From: Aquabacterium sp. NJ1
GTDB taxonomy: Bacteria; Pseudomonadota; Gammaproteobacteria; Burkholderiales; Burkholderiaceae_C
Direction of reading: 5' to 3'
NCBI RefSeq assembly: GCF_000768065.1
Contig: NZ_JRKM01000001.1
Location: 1,860,001 to 1,924,000, forward strand
DNA: 64,000 nt
Part shown: positions 11,556 to 22,752 of the stretch, piece by piece
Layout of the letters: the number at the start of each line of letters is the position of its first letter
Position numbering within the stretch: position 1 is the stretch's first letter
Program-made: the position numbers and the translations under genes
The notes under the pieces: model-generated
Told to the model about the DNA's origin: nothing
Database searches by the model: none
The model's input: only the letters and a program-made list of their open reading frames with translations

Positions 11556-11857
11556 GGCTGCACCCCCTGGCTGGTGGCACCACCACCCGACGCCGCGGTG
11601 CTCACATAGTGCGTGACGGCCGGCGTGTTGTTGAACATGTGCAGCTTTTCGCGCGCCAGCTTTTCAACACGCAGCGGCGTGGCCTGCGCGCGCTTTTCCA
11701 GCTGCAGACGCTCAAATTCGATCTGCAACTCGCGCGATTGCGACTGGGCCTTTTCCAGCTCCACGAACAGGTGGCGCGATTCGTAGCTGGCCCGGATCAA
11801 CCAGAAACAACTCAGCAGCAGCACGATGGCCAGCAGGATGTTGAGGCGCGCCATCAT
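11552..11857 (-). CDS. ftsL: Cell division protein FtsL
   Basis: Small bitopic division protein of the FtsQLB complex that recruits and activates FtsWI. 101 residues: a short cytoplasmic start, a single transmembrane helix (about residues 5-22), then a periplasmic heptad-like coiled coil rich in Leu and Glu/Arg (about 28-75) ending in [10 protein letters not shown], and a Gly/Ser-rich tail. Sequence identity alone would be weak, but size, topology and position between rsmH and ftsI are diagnostic. Overlaps both neighbours by ATGA. Confidence 0.9.
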   Translation of the reverse strand: MMARLNILLAIVLLLSCFWLIRASYESRHLFVELEKAQSQSRELQIEFERLQLEKRAQATPLRVEKLAREKLHMFNNTPAVTHYVSTAASGGGATSQGVQP

Positions 11858-12900
11858 CGACGTCCTCCCTTGCCACCGCTTTTGCCACCAGCCTTGCCCT
11901 TGCCCGCCTTGGCCGGCGCAGCCACCAAGGCCTCTGACCAGGGCACGTTGGTGCGCTCGGCCACGCGCAGCACGGCAGAGCGCGAACGCGGGTTGCCCGC
12001 CACTTCTTCAGCGGAGGGCTTGATGCGCGCGATGGCGTCCAGCATCAGGGGCTTCGGGCTAGCGAATGGCACGCGGCGGTCGACTTCTTCGCGGCTGTGT
12101 TTCGCGATGAAGGTCTTGACGATGCGGTCTTCCAGCGAATGGAAGCTGATGACCGACAGCCGCCCGCCGGGCGCCAGCGTCTTCAAGGCTGACTCCAGAG
12201 CGTCTTCCAGTTCACCGAGCTCACGGTTGACGTGAATCCGAAGAGCCTGGAAGGTTCGGGTAGCGGGGTCTTGCCCGGCTTCACGGGTTTTGACCGTACG
12301 AGCCACGAGCGCCGATAGCTCGGCAGTGGTTCGCACAGGCTGGCCTTCATCGCGGCGAGCGACAAGCGCCTTTGCAATGGGCCAAGCAAACCGTTCTTCG
12401 CCGTACTCACGGATGACCTCCGTGATCTCGTCCACCGAGGCATGCGCCAGAAAATCCGCCGCGCTCTCGCCTTGCGTGGTGTCCATGCGCATGTCCAGCG
12501 GCGCATCGAAGCGGAAGCTGAAACCGCGCGCGGGGTTGTCGATCTGCGGCGACGACACGCCGATGTCCATCAGCAAGCCGTGCACCTGCGGCAAGCCCAG
12601 ATCGGCCACCACATCCGCCCAGGACGAGAACGGTGCGTGCACGATCTGGAAGCGTGGGTCGTTGATGGCGTTGGGGCCTTGCGTGGCGTGGGCAATGGCC
12701 TCCGGGTCCCGGTCCAGCGCGATCAGACGCGCCTGCGGGCCCAGCCTGGACAGCAGGAGACGTGAATGGCCGCCGCGACCAAAGGTGGCATCGACGTACA
12801 CCCCCTGCGGATGCGGACCGACGTCGGCATCCCACAAGGCATCGACCGCCTCGTGCAGCAGGACAGTTTGATGCTGCCAAGGTGTGACTCCTTCCTGCAT
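11854..12900 (-). CDS. rsmH: 16S rRNA (cytosine-1402-N4)-methyltransferase RsmH (MraW)
   Basis: SAM-dependent methyltransferase acting on C1402 of 16S rRNA in the decoding centre. 348 residues; starts [20 protein letters not shown], with the HxxVLLxEAVD family signature, then [11 protein letters not shown] (about 36-46, SAM-binding loop), ALDRDPEA, and [12 protein letters not shown]-terminal half contains [16 protein letters not shown] and [11 protein letters not shown]. The C-terminus is a Gly/Lys-rich basic tail ([18 protein letters not shown]), which may help RNA binding. Four bases separate it from mraZ; its stop overlaps ftsL (ATGA). Confidence 0.96.
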   Translation of the reverse strand: MQEGVTPWQHQTVLLHEAVDALWDADVGPHPQGVYVDATFGRGGHSRLLLSRLGPQARLIALDRDPEAIAHATQGPNAINDPRFQIVHAPFSSWADVVADLGLPQVHGLLMDIGVSSPQIDNPARGFSFRFDAPLDMRMDTTQGESAADFLAHASVDEITEVIREYGEERFAWPIAKALVARRDEGQPVRTTAELSALVARTVKTREAGQDPATRTFQALRIHVNRELGELEDALESALKTLAPGGRLSVISFHSLEDRIVKTFIAKHSREEVDRRVPFASPKPLMLDAIARIKPSAEEVAGNPRSRSAVLRVAERTNVPWSEALVAAPAKAGKGKAGGKSGGKGGRR

Positions 12901-12904
12901 CGCG

Positions 12905-13342
12905 TCAGAAGGTGAAGTCTTGAAGCGCCTCGGGCATGGGCTGAGCCATGACCTCGGCTTCGTGTGCGGCGTACTTCTGGGCGTCCCACAACTCGAAGTG
13001 GCTGCCCATGCCCAACAGCATCACGTCCTTGGTGAGGCCGGCTGCGGCGCGCAGTTCAGGCGAGATCAGCACGCGCGCAGCGCTGTCGATCTCGACGTCC
13101 ATGGCGTTGCCCAGAAAGATCCGCTTCCAGCCGGCGGCCGACATCGGCAGCGCGGCAACCTTGTCGCGGAAGGTTTCCCACGCGGGGCGCGGGAACACCA
13201 TCAGGCAGCCATCGGGGTTCTTGGTGATGGTCAACTGGCCTGCACAAAGGGCCTGCAAAGCGTCGCGATGGCGCGAGGGAACGGCCATCCGCCCCTTTGC
13301 GTCCAGCGACAACGCTGATGCCCCTTGAAAGACCAAGCTCAC
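12905..13342 (-). CDS. mraZ: Transcriptional regulator MraZ
   Basis: First gene of the dcw cluster; a MraZ/AbrB-fold repressor of its own operon. About 145 residues with two copies of the MraZ half-domain: [21 protein letters not shown] near the start and [21 protein letters not shown] in the middle. No ATG is available. Candidate starts are GTG 13354, GTG 13342 and TTG 13336; homologues begin at or just before FQGAS. I prefer GTG 13342 (MSLVFQGAS), which has GGGG about 8 nt upstream, whereas GTG 13354 lies inside the operator repeats. The start remains uncertain by a few codons. Confidence 0.88.
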   Translation of the reverse strand: MSLVFQGASALSLDAKGRMAVPSRHRDALQALCAGQLTITKNPDGCLMVFPRPAWETFRDKVAALPMSAAGWKRIFLGNAMDVEIDSAARVLISPELRAAAGLTKDVMLLGMGSHFELWDAQKYAAHEAEVMAQPMPEALQDFTF

Positions 13343-13374
13343 ACAAAACCCCACGAATTTGCACTAAATCCCAC
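13335..13374 (-). promoter_or_regulatory. MraZ operator: 10-bp-spaced GTGGG repeats
   Basis: Reading the minus strand downward from 13374, units GTGGGATTTA, GTGCAAATTC, GTGGGGTTTT and GTGTGAGCTT follow each other at exactly 10-bp spacing. Units 1 and 3 match the TGGGN direct repeats with 10-bp periodicity known for MraZ; units 2 and 4 are degenerate. The block lies between the predicted -10 and the mraZ start and covers the candidate GTG starts. Confidence 0.7.
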
Positions 13375-13401
13375 TTTATCGCATCCGCACCCCCAAAACA
13401 A
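13375..13401 (-). promoter_or_regulatory. Candidate sigma-70 promoter of the dcw operon
   Basis: On the minus strand, TTGTTT (13401-13396) and GATAAA (13380-13375) sit directly upstream of the MraZ repeats, separated by 15 bp, or 16 bp if the -35 is shifted one base. Transcription would begin near 13368, giving a leader of about 26 nt to GTG 13342. Both hexamers are imperfect, so this is a positional prediction. Confidence 0.4.
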
Positions 13402-13525
13402 GGTGGAAGTAAAAAAAAGTTCAATGAAATCAAAGACTTAGATGCGATTGCGGCGCGAAAACGCAGAAAAAAAGTCCTTATGAATCAAGGACCTGCAAGG
13501 GGGTCTGGAAGTGGAAGATGAGGAA

Positions 13526-13570
13526 TTACCCCCTTTGGGGCTGGGGTAAGCACTGGGTGGACTCCCACCC
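13526..13570. other. Two adjacent inverted repeats in the mraZ-feoA divergent region
   Basis: TTACCCC (13526-13532) pairs with GGGGTAA (13543-13549) across a 10-nt loop, and GGGTGG (13555-13560) pairs with CCACCC (13565-13570) across 4 nt. Neither is followed by a T-run in either direction. They may be regulator sites or RNA structures. The rest of the roughly 310-bp mraZ-feoA interval holds the two promoters and an A-rich stretch near 13410-13475; I see no gene in it. Confidence 0.4.
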
Positions 13571-13630
13571 ATCGGCCCCCTGATCGCGGGAAAGATGCCC
13601 GACTTTCCTGACTTGGATCAATCAAACTCA

Positions 13631-13660
13631 TTGCGAATCGTTCGCATTTAAAACTAGAAT
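13631..13660 (+). promoter_or_regulatory. feoA promoter overlapping a Fur-like palindrome
   Basis: TTGCGA (13631-13636) and TAGAAT (13655-13660) are 18 bp apart. The perfect inverted repeat GCGAA-TCG-TTCGC (13633-13645) lies within the -35/spacer region and, with flanking A/T bases, resembles Fur sites of high-GC betaproteobacteria. Occupancy would block RNA polymerase under iron-replete conditions. The expected transcription start (about 13667) coincides with the feoA ATG. Confidence 0.5.
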
Positions 13661-13666
13661 GGGCTC

Positions 13667-13948
13667 ATGAAATCGCAGCACCACCCTCATCACAGCAAGT
13701 CGCCGGCCATCACGCTGGACAAGCTGCCCGTGCGGGCGGTGGCGACGATCCAGGACATCAAGGCTGGCCACCACGACGGCGGCGCCCTCAAACGCCGGCT
13801 GATGGAGCTGGGCTTCGTGCCGGGCGAGCGCGTGCAGGTGCTGCGGCGCATTTTCTTTGGCCGTGGGCCCCTGGCCGTCCGGGTGGGCACCAGCACCTTC
13901 GCCATGCGCAAGCTGGAGTCCTCGCTGATCGAAGTCGTTGTGGCCTGA
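13667..13948 (+). CDS. feoA: Ferrous iron transport protein A (FeoA)
   Basis: Small SH3-like cytoplasmic protein that supports FeoB. 93 residues. A His-rich N-terminus (MKSQHHPHHSK) precedes the FeoA core, which begins TLDKLPVRAVATI and contains RRLMELGFVPGERVQVL and a C-terminal FAMRKLESSLIEV strand, the usual FeoA pattern. No other start codon lies between the ATG at 13667 and the core. The predicted -10 ends only six bases before the ATG, so the transcript may be leaderless. feoB follows after 49 bp on the same strand. Confidence 0.93.
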   Translation: MKSQHHPHHSKSPAITLDKLPVRAVATIQDIKAGHHDGGALKRRLMELGFVPGERVQVLRRIFFGRGPLAVRVGTSTFAMRKLESSLIEVVVA

Positions 13949-13997
13949 TCGTTCAGCGTCCCGTATTTTCTCATTGGCCAGCAGCAGGAGCGACCTC

Positions 13998-15887
<1,890 letters not shown>

Positions 15888-15888
15888 C

Positions 15889-16146
15889 ATGCGTCTGGAC
15901 TGGCAAACCCTCGTCACCCTGGCCATCGGCCTGGTGGCCGCGCTGTACCTGGCACGCCGCTGGTGGCCAGGGCTGCGCAACTTGTTGACCCCACCGGCCA
16001 CGCCGCCGTCGGCGAGCACCTGCCCATCCAATCAAGTGGCCTCACCCGCTGCATCCTGCGGCAGCGGCTGCGGCAACTGTGGCCACCAAGCCAGCCCTGT
16101 CACCAAGGACCACCGCGTCCACGTGGTCCGCACCCGACAAGGTTGA
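15889..16146 (+). CDS. FeoB-associated Cys-rich small membrane protein
   Basis: 85-residue protein one base after the feoB stop. One N-terminal transmembrane helix (about residues 6-22) is followed by an ARRWWPGLRNL juxtamembrane segment, a Pro/Ala/Ser-rich linker and the cluster CGSGCGNCG near residue 60. This matches the FeoB-associated Cys-rich family, found in other bacteria in the feo third-gene position. The exact role is not established; a metal- or redox-binding function at the FeoB exit is an inference. The last ~17 residues are basic and may be non-essential. Confidence 0.75.
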   Translation: MRLDWQTLVTLAIGLVAALYLARRWWPGLRNLLTPPATPPSASTCPSNQVASPAASCGSGCGNCGHQASPVTKDHRVHVVRTRQG

Positions 16147-16153
16147 TCCCCGA

Positions 16154-16196
16154 GGGGCGAGCACGCGCCAGCAGCCCGATATCGAGGGCTCGCCCC
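16154..16196 (+). terminator. Possible terminator hairpin after the feo operon
   Basis: GGGGCGAGC (16154-16162) is perfectly complementary to GCTCGCCCC (16188-16196) with a 25-nt loop. It lies just past the last feo gene, but no T-run follows, so it is at best a weak or Rho-assisted terminator. Confidence 0.3.
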
Positions 16197-16310
16197 CCCA
16201 CGGTCAGGGGATGAATCCCCCCCGTGCCGGGGATGGCTGAGCACACGTCCTGATTCCTACACTGAGGTCAATCAGAAATATTTCAGGTCCATCCCCTGTC
16301 ATCCGCTCAC

Positions 16311-18711
<2,401 letters not shown>

Positions 18712-18750
18712 TCACCGCGCCCCTAAGCCACGCATCCACAAGGAACCGTC

Positions 18751-19893
18751 ATGCAAGGCGTTTCTCGACACAGCGACAGCCGCTTGAGCATCGGCATCGC
18801 CGGCGCCGGCCTGTTGGGCCGCCTGCTGGCCTGGACCCTGGCGCACCAGGGGCACCAGGTCAGCGTGTTCGACCCGGCTGCGGGCCCCGGCCCCAGCTTT
18901 GACGGGCAAGGCGCGGCGGGCTTCACGGCGGCGGGCATGCTCAGCCCGCTGGCCGAGCTGGATGCCTCCGATACCGATGTGGCCGCACGCGGCTGGCACT
19001 CGATCGAGCGCTGGGCCCAAATCACCCGCCAGCTGGCCGCCCAGCACACCAAGGCGCCGCACTTCGATCGCCTGGGCAGCCTGATGGTGGCCCACGGCCC
19101 GGACCTGGGTGCCGCCCGACGCGTGCTGGCGCGTGTGGAGGCGGGCGCGCGGCAATGGCCGCATCAGGCGCAAGCCCTGCAAGCCTCGGCCTTGAAAGAA
19201 CTGGAGCCCGCGCTGCACAGCGCACTCGGGCCACTGCATGCCTGGCTGCTGCCCGGCGAAGGCGCCATCTGCACGGTGGGCACGCTCAAGGCCTTGCAGG
19301 CCACCGCACCCAATGTGCAATGGCATTGGCGCCACCAGGCCCACGCGCCCAGCCCGCATCAACTGCACACAACCCACCTGGACACGCAGGCCACACAAAC
19401 CCATCGCTTCGACATGGTGATGGACGTGCGCGGTGCAGGCGCCCGCCCTGATGCCCCGGTGCGCGGCGTGCGCGGCGAACTGGTCTGGCTGCACGCGCCC
19501 GGCGTGGCGCTGCGCCGGCCTGTGCGCCTGCTGCACCCGCGTCACCGCGTCTACATCGTGCCGCGGCCGGGCGACGTCGTGATCGTGGGCGCCAGCGAAA
19601 TCGAAAGCGAAGACCGCTCGCCCATGTCGCTGCGTAGCGGCGTGGAGCTGATGGCGGCGGCGCACAGCGTGATCCCCGATCTCGCCGAGGCCCGCATCCT
19701 GCGCATGGACGTCAACCTGCGCCCCGCCCTGCCGGACAACCGCCCCGAGATCCACATCGAACCCGGTCTGCTGCGCATCAACGGCCTGTACCGCCACGGC
19801 TGGCTGCTGGCGCCTTCGCTGGTGGACGAGGCCTTGTCGCGCATGGGGCTGGGCGAACGAGCCACCTGCGGCGCGCCGGCCCTGGCTACCTGA
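18751..19893 (+). CDS. thiO: FAD-dependent glycine oxidase ThiO
   Basis: Oxidises glycine to dehydroglycine (iminoglycine), the nitrogen donor for the thiazole ring. 380 residues of the D-amino-acid-oxidase family. The dinucleotide-binding GIAGAGLLGR is at about residues 15-24, FTAAGMLSPLAE follows, then LHPRHRVYIVPRPGDVVIVGASEIE and, near the C-terminus, RPALPDNRPEI and GLYRHGWLLAPSLVDE, both typical of ThiO. Position between thiC and thiS in the operon supports the call over other DAAO-like oxidases. Confidence 0.92.
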   Translation: MQGVSRHSDSRLSIGIAGAGLLGRLLAWTLAHQGHQVSVFDPAAGPGPSFDGQGAAGFTAAGMLSPLAELDASDTDVAARGWHSIERWAQITRQLAAQHTKAPHFDRLGSLMVAHGPDLGAARRVLARVEAGARQWPHQAQALQASALKELEPALHSALGPLHAWLLPGEGAICTVGTLKALQATAPNVQWHWRHQAHAPSPHQLHTTHLDTQATQTHRFDMVMDVRGAGARPDAPVRGVRGELVWLHAPGVALRRPVRLLHPRHRVYIVPRPGDVVIVGASEIESEDRSPMSLRSGVELMAAAHSVIPDLAEARILRMDVNLRPALPDNRPEIHIEPGLLRINGLYRHGWLLAPSLVDEALSRMGLGERATCGAPALAT

Positions 19894-19904
19894 AGCGGTC
19901 CAGC

Positions 19905-20141
19905 ATGAGCTCCATGACACCCGATTGCATCACGATCCGCACGGATCAAGGCAGCTTGCAACTGCCCGCTGGCAGCACGCTGAGCCAGGCGCTCGACCAA
20001 CTGCTGCCTTCGCTCAAAAAGCAGGCCGAGCAAGTGGCCACGGCGGTCAATGGCGAGTTCGTGCCACGTGGCGCGCGCGCCGGCCACGTGCTGCAAGACG
20101 GTGACGCCGTGCTGTGCTTTTCACCGATCACCGGGGGCTAG
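19905..20141 (+). CDS. thiS: Sulfur carrier protein ThiS
   Basis: Ubiquitin-fold carrier whose C-terminal thiocarboxylate donates sulfur to the thiazole. 78 residues (75 if the internal ATG at 19914 is used), with LPAGSTLSQALDQL, VATAVNGEFVPR and the obligatory C-terminal GG in FSPITGG. Eleven bases after thiO and 68 bp before thiG. No adenylating ThiF is in this operon; that activity would have to be encoded elsewhere. Confidence 0.94.
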   Translation: MSSMTPDCITIRTDQGSLQLPAGSTLSQALDQLLPSLKKQAEQVATAVNGEFVPRGARAGHVLQDGDAVLCFSPITGG

Positions 20142-20209
20142 ACAGATGACGACCCCCAGCTCACTGGCGTTCGCAGCCCCCACGCACCTTTCACTGAAGG
20201 AGGCCTGAC

Positions 20210-21010
20210 ATGGTCGACACCTGGTCCATCGGCGACACGACGCTCTCCAGCCGCTTTCTGCTCGGCACCGCCGGCTACCCCTCGCCACAGGTGCTGCGCG
20301 AGGCCATCGAGGCCTCTGGCGCCCAGGTGCTGACGCTGGGCCTCAAGCGCACCCTGGCCGTGCCCGGTGGCGGCGACAACGGCTTCGTGCAGATCATCCG
20401 CGACACCGCCAAGGCACAAGGCGCACACCTGCTGCCCAATACCGCCGGGTGCCGCAGCGCCCGCGAGGCCATCAACCTGGCGCACATGGCGCGCGAGCTG
20501 CTGGGCACGCACTGGATCAAGCTGGAAGTCGTCGGTGACGAGCAGACGCTGCAACCCGACCCCTTCGAGCTGGTCGAGGCCGCACGGCAATTGATCAGCG
20601 ACGGCTTCGAGGTGCTGCCCTATTGCACCGACGACCTGGTCAGCGCGCAACGCCTGGTCGACGCGGGTTGTCGCATCCTCATGCCCTGGGCGGCACCGAT
20701 CGGGTCTGGCCTGGGCCTGCTCAACCCCTGGGCCTTGCGCACCTTGCGCGCGCGCCTGCCGCACATCACCCTGATCGTGGACGCGGGCCTGGGTGCGCCC
20801 TCGCATGCCGCTGCCGCGATGGAGCTGGGCATGGATGCGGTGCTGCTGAACTCGGCCGTGTCGCAATCGGGCAACCCGGTGGCCATGGCCCGCGCCTTTG
20901 CCCATGCCATCCAGGGTGGCCGAGGTGGCTTCACGGCTGGCCTGATGCCCACCAGTGATGTGGCCGTGGCGACCACCCCTGTTGGCGGCCAACCTTTCGT
21001 CTTGCTGTGA
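20210..21010 (+). CDS. thiG: Thiazole synthase ThiG
   Basis: TIM-barrel enzyme condensing deoxyxylulose 5-phosphate, dehydroglycine and ThiS thiocarboxylate to the thiazole. 266 residues from ATG 20210, preceded by GGAGG. Schiff-base lysine lies in HWIKLEVVGD (K104); other landmarks are LLPNTAGCRSAREA, EVLPYCTDD, MPWAAPIGSGLG and VDAGLGAPSHAAAAMELG. Ten bases separate it from the thiDE fusion. Confidence 0.96.
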   Translation: MVDTWSIGDTTLSSRFLLGTAGYPSPQVLREAIEASGAQVLTLGLKRTLAVPGGGDNGFVQIIRDTAKAQGAHLLPNTAGCRSAREAINLAHMARELLGTHWIKLEVVGDEQTLQPDPFELVEAARQLISDGFEVLPYCTDDLVSAQRLVDAGCRILMPWAAPIGSGLGLLNPWALRTLRARLPHITLIVDAGLGAPSHAAAAMELGMDAVLLNSAVSQSGNPVAMARAFAHAIQGGRGGFTAGLMPTSDVAVATTPVGGQPFVLL

Positions 21011-21020
21011 AGGGGTGACG

Positions 21021-22631
21021 ATGGACAAGCCTCCCGCCATTGTCTGGAGCATCGCCGGGCACGACAGCAGCGGTGGTGCCGGCCTGAGCGCCGACCAGCG
21101 TGCCGCCGACGCCATGGGCGCGCACCTGTGCCCGGTCGTGGCCTGTGTCACGGCCCAGCATTCATCGGGCGTCGAGGCCATCTTCCCCCTGCCGCTCAAG
21201 CAGCTCCAGGCCCAGTTGGCGGCCCTGAGCGAAGACATGCCGCCCCAGGCCATCAAGACCGGCCTGCTGGGTGATGTGGACACCATCCGTGCCGTCGCCA
21301 CCTGGGTGAGGCAACTGCGCGAGCAACACCCCGGCCTGCCGCTGGTGGTCGACCCCGTGCTGGGTGCATCGGCCGGGGGCGCGGCCTTCAGCAACGAGGC
21401 CGTGGTGCAAGCCTACCGTCGTGAGCTGCTGCCGCTGGCCACCTTGATCACGCCCAATCGGGCCGAGGCCTTGCGCCTGCTGGGCAAACCCGCCCGGCAC
21501 GATGGTGACGCGCACGAGCTGCCCGACCTGGCCTCGCTGCTGCGCGCCATGGGGGCGCAGGCCGTGGTGATCACCGGGGGTGACGCCCCACAGGCTGACT
21601 GGGCGCAAGACTGGATGGACACGCCCCATGCCCAGGGCTGGTTGTGCAGCCGCCGCGTGCCCACTCGCCATCACCATGGCAGCGGCTGCACCTTTGCGAG
21701 TGCCGCCGCCAGTGCCATGGCGCACGGGCATGTGAGTGCGGACGCCGTGGTGCTGGCCAAGATGCTGACCACGCAGGCGCTGCGGCACGCCCATGAAGCC
21801 GGCCGTGGCCCCGGCCCGGTCATGGCCAGTGCCACGCAAGCACTCGGCCCCCTGCCCTACCTGGGCCTGGGACGCGCCCTGCCCTGGCAGGTTCAATATG
21901 GGGCACCCGACGGCGCGCCCTTGTTCCAGCCCTTCGAGCCGCCGGCCGATGGCCTCTACGGCATCCTGGCTGACAGTGCCCAGCTTGATGCAGCGGCACG
22001 CACCGGCCTGCGTTGCCTGCAACTGCGACACAAGCCACACGAAGGCGTGCAAGCCCACATCGAGGCCAGCGCAATCAGCTGCATGGCGCACGGCGCCCTG
22101 CTGTTCATCAACGACCATTGGCAAGCAGCCTTGCAGCAGTGCACACACGCTGACTTGCAGCTCGGCCTGCACCTGGGCCAGGAAGACCTGCTGGCCTTGG
22201 ACGAAGCCGGCCGCGCGCAATTGCTGGCCGCCCGCGGGCGCGTGGTGCTGGGCCTGAGTTCTCACAGCGCCTGGGAGCTGGCACGTGCGGCAGGCTGCGG
22301 CGCCAGCCTGATCGCCTGCGGCCCGGTGATGTCCACCACGACCAAGGACATGCCCTGGATGCCGCAGGGCGAACACAACCTGCGATGGTGGGCCACGCAC
22401 AGCCCTGCCCCCGTGGTGGCCATCGGCGGGCTGCTGACACCGGCTGACGTTGAACGATTCTCGGCGTGCGGGCCTGCCGCACTGTGTGTGGTTCGCGGCC
22501 TGGGGCCCTCGGAAACCGACATGCGCGAACGTGTCCCGCCACTGCGTGCTGCCGTGCAAACAGGCCGAGCCAAAGGCAGCAGCCCGGAGTCGGCCTCGCC
22601 CGTCATTTCTCTGCCCAACCCCGTGCTGTAG
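21021..22631 (+). CDS. thiDE: ThiD-ThiE fusion: HMP(-P) kinase and thiamin-phosphate synthase
   Basis: 536 residues. Residues 1 to ~265 are ThiD: WSIAGHDSSGGAGLSAD, KTGLLGDVDTI, VVDPVLGASAGG, LITPNRAEA and HHHGSGCTFASA, the ribokinase-fold phosphorylation site. After a linker, residues ~300-510 are ThiE: YGILAD, LQLRHK, FINDHW, GLHLGQEDL, LGLSSHS, ACGPVMSTTTK and VAIGGL follow the ThiE order, although the domain is compact and divergent (for example LGLSSHS where many have GVSTHS). It would phosphorylate HMP-P and couple the product to the thiazole, completing thiamin phosphate. Last gene of the operon. Confidence 0.92.
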   Translation: MDKPPAIVWSIAGHDSSGGAGLSADQRAADAMGAHLCPVVACVTAQHSSGVEAIFPLPLKQLQAQLAALSEDMPPQAIKTGLLGDVDTIRAVATWVRQLREQHPGLPLVVDPVLGASAGGAAFSNEAVVQAYRRELLPLATLITPNRAEALRLLGKPARHDGDAHELPDLASLLRAMGAQAVVITGGDAPQADWAQDWMDTPHAQGWLCSRRVPTRHHHGSGCTFASAAASAMAHGHVSADAVVLAKMLTTQALRHAHEAGRGPGPVMASATQALGPLPYLGLGRALPWQVQYGAPDGAPLFQPFEPPADGLYGILADSAQLDAAARTGLRCLQLRHKPHEGVQAHIEASAISCMAHGALLFINDHWQAALQQCTHADLQLGLHLGQEDLLALDEAGRAQLLAARGRVVLGLSSHSAWELARAAGCGASLIACGPVMSTTTKDMPWMPQGEHNLRWWATHSPAPVVAIGGLLTPADVERFSACGPAALCVVRGLGPSETDMRERVPPLRAAVQTGRAKGSSPESASPVISLPNPVL

Positions 22632-22677
22632 TTGCACAACGGCCCCACCACCCTGCTGGCGCCTCGCTTTTCAGGGG

Positions 22678-22698
22678 CAACGCTTTCTGATAGCGTTG
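22678..22698 (+). terminator. Stem-loop after the thi operon
   Basis: CAACGCT (22678-22684) pairs with AGCGTTG (22692-22698) across a 7-nt loop, about 45 nt past the thiDE stop. A G-run rather than a T-run follows, so efficiency as an intrinsic terminator is doubtful. Confidence 0.35.
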
Positions 22699-22738
22699 GG
22701 GGCACCCCGCTAGCGCGAGCCATCGGGTGACAACAAAC

Positions 22739-22752
22739 GGAGGAAAGCCCTG
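22739..22752 (+). promoter_or_regulatory. Ribosome-binding site implying a CTG start
   Basis: GGAGG (22739-22743) is followed after 6 nt by an in-frame CTG at 22750. No in-frame ATG, GTG or TTG occurs nearby until GTG 22801, which has no comparable site. This places the start of the downstream histidine kinase at a rare CTG (or the adjacent ATC). Confidence 0.5.

Noticed and set aside
8133..11609. Very long plus-strand open frame (1158 codons) opposite murEF and ftsI
   Set aside because: It is antisense to two clearly recognisable enzymes; its product is rich in His, Gly, Gln and Arg, typical of the complement of high-GC coding DNA, and matches no family.
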